From contig DVJK01000146.1 in the NCBI GenBank assembly GCA_018716795.1, positions 1 to 5,568 on the forward strand: a stretch of 5,568 nucleotides of DNA, read 5' to 3'. Positions 1-4,353 of the stretch are shown here, piece after piece; positions within the stretch are counted from its first letter, which is position 1, and each line of letters begins with the position of its first letter. Below the pieces are notes generated by a model. It was not told the origin of the DNA. It worked only from the letters and a program-made list of their open reading frames with translations, and ran no database searches. The translations under genes were made by a program, and so were the position numbers. The DNA comes from Candidatus Scatomorpha merdipullorum. Its GTDB lineage: Bacteria > Bacillota > Clostridia > Oscillospirales > Oscillospiraceae.

Positions 1-3
1 CGC

Positions 4-35
4 AAAAAGGACCGGTCCGAGGACCGGTCCTTTTT
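4..35 (-). terminator. Intrinsic terminator downstream of the parvulin gene, probably bidirectional
   Basis: A perfect inverted repeat pairs positions 4-18 with 21-35. The GC-rich core GGACCGGTCC is flanked by five A on the left and five T on the right, so a U-tract follows the hairpin on either strand. The innermost pairs cannot close over two bases, so the real loop is probably the four bases CGAG (18-21) or larger. It lies 35 bp beyond the stop codon of the leftward gene. Each arm core is itself palindromic, and the same GACCGGTC core recurs in the terminator at 4302-4332. Whether it also ends a rightward-reading gene left of the window cannot be seen. Confidence 0.88.
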
Positions 36-70
36 CTGCGCTGAAACGCGCGGGTGTTTCGAGCCTATCT

Positions 71-1771
71 TTATACCTTTGCGAACCAGTTCACGAACTT
101 GTTGAAGCTCACGGGGAACTGGGCGACGAGCTCGGATTCGAATTCGTCGTAGTCGGGCTGGCGCAGGCCGGTCGGGGCGTCCTCATAGGAGCCTATGCCG
201 TACTCGGCGAGGCAGTCGTGATAGCTCATCTCGTCGGCGCCGACGAAGTAGACGAGGTGGTAGCCGGTGTAGTTGGCGGCCTCGACGTAGACAATCGTGC
301 TGTCGCCGGGCTGGCGGGCGGAGTCGAAAATCCACTCGTCTATCTCGGGCACCATCTGGTGGCGGGCGACGTGCTCATAGAGGCCGCCCTCGGAGCTGTA
401 CACGCTCGAGCCGTTGGAGCCGGAGTCCTCGCTGTTGGTGTTGGCGAGGCTTATGAAGCTCTCCTCGGTCTCGCCGTCCTCGACCCACTGGTCGTAAATC
501 TCGTTAATCTCGTCCTCGGCGGCCTGACGCTCCTCCTCGCTAATCTCGCCGTCCTCGTCGGCGTCGGTGACGTTGATGAGGATGTGGCGGAAGGCCACGC
601 CGTTATAGCCGGTGTTGTCGTCGCGGGAGTGGAAGAGCAGGACGTAGTAGCCCGTGCCCTCGCTCTCAACGACGGCGACGTCGCCCTCGGCGCGCGCGTC
701 GTCGCGCACCCAGTCGGAGACGCCCTCGATGAAGTTGCTGCCGACGGAGTAGCCGAAGACGCTCTCATACTCGGTTATCTCGGCGTCCTCGACCTCGGCG
801 GAGACGGTCTCGGCGAAGTCGGCGCCGCCCTCGACGGCCTCGGCAATGGCGTTCGCGGTCTCCTCGGCCTCGGCCATGGTCTCGTCGGTGACCTCCTCAG
901 TGGTCTCCTCGCTCTCCTCGCCGGTCTCCTCGTCGGTGACGGTCTCGGTGACCTCGACCTTCTCGGCGCTCACGAGGTAGTAGTCAAAGGTGAAGGCGTC
1001 GAAGTCATCGGCGTTCTCGTCGTAATAGCTGTCGAGCTCCTCGCGGCTGTACTCAAAGCCCTCAAAGACGTCGGTGGAGTAGGCCTCCGCGATGTAGGCG
1101 CGGCCGAGCAGCTCGCGCACGAGCCCGGCGTCCACGCCCTTGCCGTAGACGACGGCGCAGTACCCGTCCGCGCCGCGCAGGTTGTTGAGGCTGGCCATGG
1201 TCTCAAAGGCGGAGATGGTCTCGTCAATCTCGGCGGAGTCCTCCTCGGAGAGGGTGTAGCCCTCCTTGACGGCGGCGTCCCACAGGGCGGTTATCTGCAC
1301 CATATTGTCCATGGCGACGGCTTTGAAGTAGTCCGCCCAGGTGGCGTCCTCGCTGAGGCTGTCGCCGCTCATGCTCTCGGGCACGCTCTGGCCGAGCATA
1401 CCCAGCATGGAGGCGGAGCTCTCCGTGAAGGGCTGGTCCTCCGCGGGCGTGTTCGTGTCGAACTGGAACAGGCTCAGATAGGAGCTGTACTGGTTCGTGA
1501 AGCCGTTGTAGGCGGTGTTGTAGTAATACTGATACTCGGCGTTCGTGAACTCATAGTCGCCGATGGTCAGGGCGGTCGTGCCGGTGTACAGCAGGCTGGA
1601 GTTGAGGACGAGGATAACGACGATGAACAGCGCGACTATCACGCCGACTGTCGTCCAGGTCCTGCGCTCCTTGCGGGCCTTCTGCTCCGCCTCGCGCTGG
1701 GCCAGAGTCTTGGGGCTGGTACCGGCCTCACGCTCGGCCTGACGCCGCTTCTTGTCCTGAGATGCGCTCAT
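71..1771 (-). CDS. Membrane-anchored parvulin-type peptidyl-prolyl cis-trans isomerase (PrsA/SurA-like foldase), 566 aa
   Basis: Predicted extracytoplasmic foldase that isomerises X-Pro bonds and assists folding of exported proteins. Residues 1-37 are a charged, Lys/Arg/Glu-rich cytoplasmic tail. Residues about 39-58 form one hydrophobic membrane segment with no lipobox cysteine, so it is a membrane anchor rather than a PrsA-style lipoprotein. Residues 67-250 are a helical, SurA-N-like chaperone region. Residues about 260-382 look like a first, degenerate parvulin domain: the usual RHIL start is replaced by DYYLV and the terminal GYH by GYY, and an acidic Glu/Thr insert lies near residues 269-306. 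Residues about 394-511 are a second parvulin domain with RHILI (H396), SEDSGS, GGLYEHV, MVPE, ARQPGD and GYH (H505), so it keeps both hallmark histidines. An EF-hand loop sits at residues 403-414. The start at 1771 is chosen because GGAAGG lies at 1783-1788 and a strong promoter at 1827-1855 lies inside any longer frame. Family assignment is firm; catalytic activity is inferred. Confidence 0.9.
   Translation of the reverse strand: MSASQDKKRRQAEREAGTSPKTLAQREAEQKARKERRTWTTVGVIVALFIVVILVLNSSLLYTGTTALTIGDYEFTNAEYQYYYNTAYNGFTNQYSSYLSLFQFDTNTPAEDQPFTESSASMLGMLGQSVPESMSGDSLSEDATWADYFKAVAMDNMVQITALWDAAVKEGYTLSEEDSAEIDETISAFETMASLNNLRGADGYCAVVYGKGVDAGLVRELLGRAYIAEAYSTDVFEGFEYSREELDSYYDENADDFDAFTFDYYLVSAEKVEVTETVTDEETGEESEETTEEVTDETMAEAEETANAIAEAVEGGADFAETVSAEVEDAEITEYESVFGYSVGSNFIEGVSDWVRDDARAEGDVAVVESEGTGYYVLLFHSRDDNTGYNGVAFRHILINVTDADEDGEISEEERQAAEDEINEIYDQWVEDGETEESFISLANTNSEDSGSNGSSVYSSEGGLYEHVARHQMVPEIDEWIFDSARQPGDSTIVYVEAANYTGYHLVYFVGADEMSYHDCLAEYGIGSYEDAPTGLRQPDYDEFESELVAQFPVSFNKFVNWFAKV
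530..565 (-). other. EF-hand-type calcium-binding loop inside the second parvulin domain
   Basis: Codons 403-414 of the parvulin gene encode DADEDGEISEEE. This fits the canonical 12-residue EF-hand loop at every key position: Asp at 1, 3 and 5, Gly at 6, Ile at 8, Ser at 9 and Glu at 12. It follows RHILINVT directly and precedes the helix that begins RQAAEDE, so it occupies the variable stretch between the first parvulin strand and the first helix. Calcium binding is inferred from the pattern. The flanking helix-loop-helix is only half present, because the loop is preceded by a beta strand, which is more like the isolated calcium loops of extracellular bacterial proteins than a paired EF-hand. 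Confidence 0.7.
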
Positions 1772-1782
1772 GGGTATTTCAT

Positions 1783-1788
1783 CCTTCC
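1783..1788 (-). promoter_or_regulatory. Ribosome binding site of the parvulin gene
   Basis: On the minus strand GGAAGGAT lies about 11 bases before the ATG at 1771. It decides between this ATG and a possible in-frame ATG at 1855, which falls in the promoter -35 box. In the leader just upstream, GCGGC and GCCGC (within 1794-1808) could form a small 5-bp hairpin; I see no known riboswitch or leader motif in it. Confidence 0.7.
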
Positions 1789-1826
1789 GTAATGCGGCGC
1801 TGGGCCGCTTTTTTACAAGCCTAGGT

Positions 1827-1855
1827 ATTATAACGCAAATTCCACGGCGTTTCAA
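1827..1855 (-). promoter_or_regulatory. Sigma-A/sigma-70 type promoter for the parvulin gene
   Basis: Read on the minus strand, the -35 box TTGAAA (1855-1850) and a perfect -10 box TATAAT (1832-1827) are separated by exactly 17 bases. Transcription should begin near 1820, giving a leader of about 48 bases before the ATG at 1771. Near-consensus boxes suggest strong housekeeping expression. The -35 box lies 17 bp from that of the divergent promoter. Confidence 0.85.
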
Positions 1856-1872
1856 GGCTAATATGTAAATTG

Positions 1873-1901
1873 TTGATTTTGACAGCCGCCCGTGTTAAAA
1901 T
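1873..1901 (+). promoter_or_regulatory. Sigma-A type extended -10 promoter for the glycosyltransferase/NYN operon
   Basis: TTGATT (1873-1878) and TAAAAT (1896-1901) are 17 bases apart, and TGT (1893-1895) gives an extended -10 (TGnTAAAAT). A perfect TTGACA also lies at 1879-1884 but is only 11 bases from that -10 box, so it is unlikely to pair with it. Transcription should begin near 1908, leaving a short leader of about 22 bases before the TTG start at 1930. Confidence 0.75.
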
Positions 1902-1916
1902 GGGGTATCATTGCGC

Positions 1917-1921
1917 GGAGG
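1917..1921 (+). promoter_or_regulatory. Strong ribosome binding site that fixes the TTG start of the glycosyltransferase
   Basis: GGAGG, continuing as GGAGGTGG, lies 8 bases before TTG at 1930. In-frame candidates further upstream are less likely: TTG at 1870 precedes the promoter, ATG at 1900 overlaps the -10 box, and GTG at 1921 overlaps this site. Confidence 0.8.
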
Positions 1922-1929
1922 TGGCGGCG

Positions 1930-3447
1930 TTGCGGAACTTATCCCGGCGGACTGAGGCGGCCTGCGCCGCGGCCTTATTCGCGCTGGGCTTTGCCCTGCG
2001 GCTCGCGGCGCTCGCGGCGCTGCCCGCCGGGCTCAACCAGGACGAGGCGAGCGCGCTTTACGACGCCTGGGCCATACTCAATTACGGCGTCGACCGCAAT
2101 ATGAACGCCCTGCCCGTGCTGCTCGTAAGCTGGGGCAGCGGGCAGAACGCGCTGCTGAGCTATCTCGCCATGCCCTTTATCGCCCTGCTCGGCCCCACGG
2201 TCTGGGCGCTGCGCCTGCCGATGGCGCTCTCCGGCTGTCTGACGCTCGCGCTCTTCTGGGCCCTTGCCCGGCGGGCGAGAGGGCCGGTCTTCGCGCTCTG
2301 GGCGCTGGGCTTCCTCGCGCTCTGCCCCTGGCACGTCATGGCCGTGCGCTGGGGTTTGGAGTCGAACCTCCTGCCCGCGATGCTCATGGGCGGCGTATAC
2401 TTCGCGGCGCTCAGCGAAAAGCGGCCCTGGGCGCTGCTCGGCGCGGGCGTATTCTTCGGCCTCGCGCCCTACGCCTACGGCACGGCCTTTTTCATCCTGC
2501 CTCCGCTGCTGCTCTTCTGCGTATGGCAGCTGAGGAAGTCGCTGCGGCCCCTCCCCTTCCTCGCGGGGCTCGGGATTTTCCTCGCCCTCGTCCTCCCCAT
2601 CGCGCTCTGCCAGCTGCGGAACGCGCTCGGCCTCCCCTCCGCGAGCTTCCTCGGCTTCACCCTGCCTGAGCTCACGGCGACGCGGCAGAGCGCGACAAGC
2701 GTCTTCGGGACCGGCCTCGCCGGGCTTTGGGACAACATAAGGGCCCTCGCGCGGCTGCTTATAACGCAGTCGGACGGCCTGCCCTGGAACAGCGCTCCCC
2801 GGGGCGGGATTTTGTACGCCTTTGGCCTGCCGCTCGCCCTCTGGGGCCTTGCCCGTTCGCTGAGGACGAGGGGCCGCGGCGCGGCGGAGGGCATAATGCT
2901 CGCCTGGCTCTTCTCGGCGCTGGCCTGCTCGGCGCTCATCACGGTGAATATAAACCGCGTGAACTTCCTCTGGCTTCCGCTCGCATACTTCGCGGCGCTG
3001 GGGCTCGACGCGCTCGGCGCCCTCGCGGGAAGGCTTTGGCCCGCGCTTCCGGCGGCGCTTCTCGCCTGCTTCGCGGCCTTCTTCACGAGCTATTGCCTGA
3101 GCCTCGGCGGCGCTGGGAACGTCAATTTCTTCCCCGGGCTCGGCGAGGCGATAGAGTATGTCTCCGCCCGTGAGCCGGAGAGCGCCTATATAACGGACTG
3201 GGTGAATTCGCCCTACATCTTCGCGCTGCTGTACACGGAGACGCCGCCGGAGGAATTCGCCGCCACGGTCGAATACACGAACCCGGACGGGGCCTTCCGC
3301 AATGTCGAGGGCTTCGCGAACTGGCGCTTCGGCCCGGCGGAGGAGGCCGAGGGCGGGCTCGCCATAGTCCATGTCAGCGAAATACAAAACCGCGAGGCCG
3401 AGGCCGTCTTCGGCGGCTGCGCGGTAATAATACCCGAAAGCAAGTGA
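1930..3447 (+). CDS. Multi-pass GT-C family glycosyltransferase (GT39/ArnT/PMT-like), 505 aa
   Basis: Integral membrane glycosyltransferase expected to move a sugar from a polyprenyl-phosphate donor to a protein, lipid or polymer acceptor on the outer face of the membrane. The first membrane helix (about residues 10-31) is followed by GLNQDEASALYDAW; D38-E39 in this first outer loop match the acidic catalytic site of the PMT/ArnT group. Around residues 133-149 the conserved PWHVMAVRW and NLLP stretch is typical of this superfamily. About ten further hydrophobic segments run to residue 393, and residues about 395-505 are a soluble, acidic C-terminal domain. The TTG start is supported by GGAGG 8 bases upstream. 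The next gene starts 5 bases after the stop, so the two are cotranscribed and probably translationally coupled. Donor and acceptor cannot be read from the sequence. It could be a protein O-glycosyltransferase or one that decorates cell-wall polymers. Confidence 0.8.
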   Translation: MRNLSRRTEAACAAALFALGFALRLAALAALPAGLNQDEASALYDAWAILNYGVDRNMNALPVLLVSWGSGQNALLSYLAMPFIALLGPTVWALRLPMALSGCLTLALFWALARRARGPVFALWALGFLALCPWHVMAVRWGLESNLLPAMLMGGVYFAALSEKRPWALLGAGVFFGLAPYAYGTAFFILPPLLLFCVWQLRKSLRPLPFLAGLGIFLALVLPIALCQLRNALGLPSASFLGFTLPELTATRQSATSVFGTGLAGLWDNIRALARLLITQSDGLPWNSAPRGGILYAFGLPLALWGLARSLRTRGRGAAEGIMLAWLFSALACSALITVNINRVNFLWLPLAYFAALGLDALGALAGRLWPALPAALLACFAAFFTSYCLSLGGAGNVNFFPGLGEAIEYVSAREPESAYITDWVNSPYIFALLYTETPPEEFAATVEYTNPDGAFRNVEGFANWRFGPAEEAEGGLAIVHVSEIQNREAEAVFGGCAVIIPESK

Positions 3448-3452
3448 TAACA

Positions 3453-4283
3453 ATGTCAATAGAAAACCTGCGCCTCGCCGTGCTCATTGACGGCGACAAC
3501 GCGCCGCGCGACTGCCTCAAGGGCATCATGGAGGAGATTGCGATATACGGCACGCCCATGATAAAGCGCATATACGGCGACTGGGCCAGCCACGGCCTCT
3601 CCACCTGGAAGAACACGCTCCTTGAGAACGCCGTCACGCCCAAGCAGCAGTTCGCGTACACCACGGGCAAGAACGCCACGGACAGCGCGATGATAATCGA
3701 CGCGATGGACATACTGTACACCGGCAAGGCCGACGGCTTCGTCCTCGTGAGCTCGGACAGCGACTTCACGCCGCTCGCCATACGCCTGCGCGAGAGCGGG
3801 ATGTACGTCATCGGTATCGGCGAGGAGAAGACGCCCAAGGCCTTCGTCCAGGCCTGCGACAAGTTCATCCGCGTCGAGGTCATACGCGACAAGTATAAGA
3901 AGCCGGCCAAGGCCGCCGCGAAGAAGACGGCCTCCGCGCGCAAGACCGCCTCGTCCAAGGCCGCCGACAAGGCTCCCGCCAAGGCCGCGGCGAAGAAGTC
4001 CGCCGCCCCGGCCCCTGCCGCGCCGGAGAAGCCGCCCGTGCCCGAGGATATCATAAGCCTCATCGCCGACTCCGTGGCCGACCTCGCCGACGACGACGGC
4101 TGGATAGACATGTCGAACCTCGGCAACCTCATCATAAAAAAGCAGCCCGACTTCGATCCGCGCACCTACGGCTTCGGCAAGCTCTCCAACATGCTCAAGA
4201 ACCTCGACCGCTTCGAGCTCCAGGTCAGGGAGACCTCGGATCCGAACGTGAGGCCGATGTACGTGAGAGACGTCGAGGCGTAA
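3453..4283 (+). CDS. NYN (PIN-like, LabA/DUF88) domain protein with C-terminal OST-HTH/LOTUS domain, 276 aa
   Basis: Predicted cytoplasmic RNA-directed protein, possibly a metal-dependent ribonuclease. Residues 7-145 form the NYN domain: LAVLIDGDNAP (D13, D15), NATDSAMIIDAMD (D77, D83) and VLVSSDSDFTPLA (D102, D104) supply the acidic metal-binding residues. Residues 147-197 are a Lys/Ala/Pro/Ser linker resembling a histone H1 tail, with PAKAAAKK at 151-158 and again at 175-182. Residues about 198-276 match an OST-HTH/LOTUS domain (DDDGWIDMSNLGNLI, then YGFGKLSNMLKNL and a final MYVRD). LOTUS domains elsewhere bind RNA, and NYN plus LOTUS is also the arrangement in eukaryotic MARF1. ATG at 3453 is preferred. 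GTG at 3444 overlaps the preceding stop codon (GTGA) and would add three residues. Neither has a clear Shine-Dalgarno, which suggests translation coupled to the glycosyltransferase. The RNA target is unknown. Confidence 0.88.
   Translation: MSIENLRLAVLIDGDNAPRDCLKGIMEEIAIYGTPMIKRIYGDWASHGLSTWKNTLLENAVTPKQQFAYTTGKNATDSAMIIDAMDILYTGKADGFVLVSSDSDFTPLAIRLRESGMYVIGIGEEKTPKAFVQACDKFIRVEVIRDKYKKPAKAAAKKTASARKTASSKAADKAPAKAAAKKSAAPAPAAPEKPPVPEDIISLIADSVADLADDDGWIDMSNLGNLIIKKQPDFDPRTYGFGKLSNMLKNLDRFELQVRETSDPNVRPMYVRDVEA
3903..3998 (+). repeat. Basic Lys/Ala/Pro linker repeat within the NYN-LOTUS gene
   Basis: Two near-identical 24-base units (3903-3926 and 3975-3998) each encode PAKAAAKK, with related Ala/Lys/Ser-rich sequence between them. 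They form the core of the basic linker joining the two domains. The repeats keep the frame, so changes in copy number would alter linker length only. Confidence 0.6.
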
Positions 4284-4301
4284 AGACGCCGCGAAACGCA
4301 A

Positions 4302-4332
4302 AAAATGACCGGTCTGAATGACCGGTCATTTT
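4302..4332. terminator. Bidirectional intrinsic terminator between convergent genes
   Basis: A 13-bp perfect stem pairs 4302-4314 with 4320-4332 around the loop TGAAT. On the plus strand it is followed by CG and six T (4335-4340), ending the glycosyltransferase/NYN operon 19 bp past its stop. On the minus strand six T (complement of 4300-4305) follow, ending the leftward gene whose stop is at 4354. The core GACCGGTC is shared with the terminator at 4-35. The 70-bp gap between the two genes holds nothing else that I can see. Confidence 0.9.
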
Positions 4333-4353
4333 CGTTTTTTACGGCGCGGGCCG

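Noticed and set aside
1..35. Inverted repeat as a mobile-element end or attachment site
   Set aside because: It has A and T tracts placed as in an intrinsic terminator, lies just past a stop codon, and no transposase or integrase is present.
218..1792. Long open frame of 524 codons on the plus strand opposite the parvulin gene
   Set aside because: Its product is Gly/Val/Leu/Ala-dominated with no recognisable domain, and it is the mirror of GAG/GTC/GCC-rich codons on the other strand. The minus-strand gene has a promoter, a ribosome site and clear parvulin motifs.
1794..1808. Leader hairpin of the parvulin mRNA as a riboswitch
   Set aside because: The stem is only five base pairs and the whole leader is about 48 bases, too short for a known riboswitch class.
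1879..1884. Perfect TTGACA as the -35 box of the rightward promoter
   Set aside because: It is 11 bases from TAAAAT and 21 from TATCAT (1906-1911), neither a workable spacing; TTGATT at 1873 gives exactly 17 bases with an extended -10.
1975..3459. Open frame of 494 codons on the minus strand opposite the glycosyltransferase
   Set aside because: It is Arg/Glu/Gly/Pro-rich low-complexity protein without motifs, typical of antisense frames in GC-rich DNA, whereas the plus strand encodes a coherent membrane protein.
3374..4301. Two overlapping minus-strand frames opposite the NYN-LOTUS gene
   Set aside because: Neither shows a domain or ribosome site, and they would run against the operon through clear NYN and LOTUS motifs on the plus strand.
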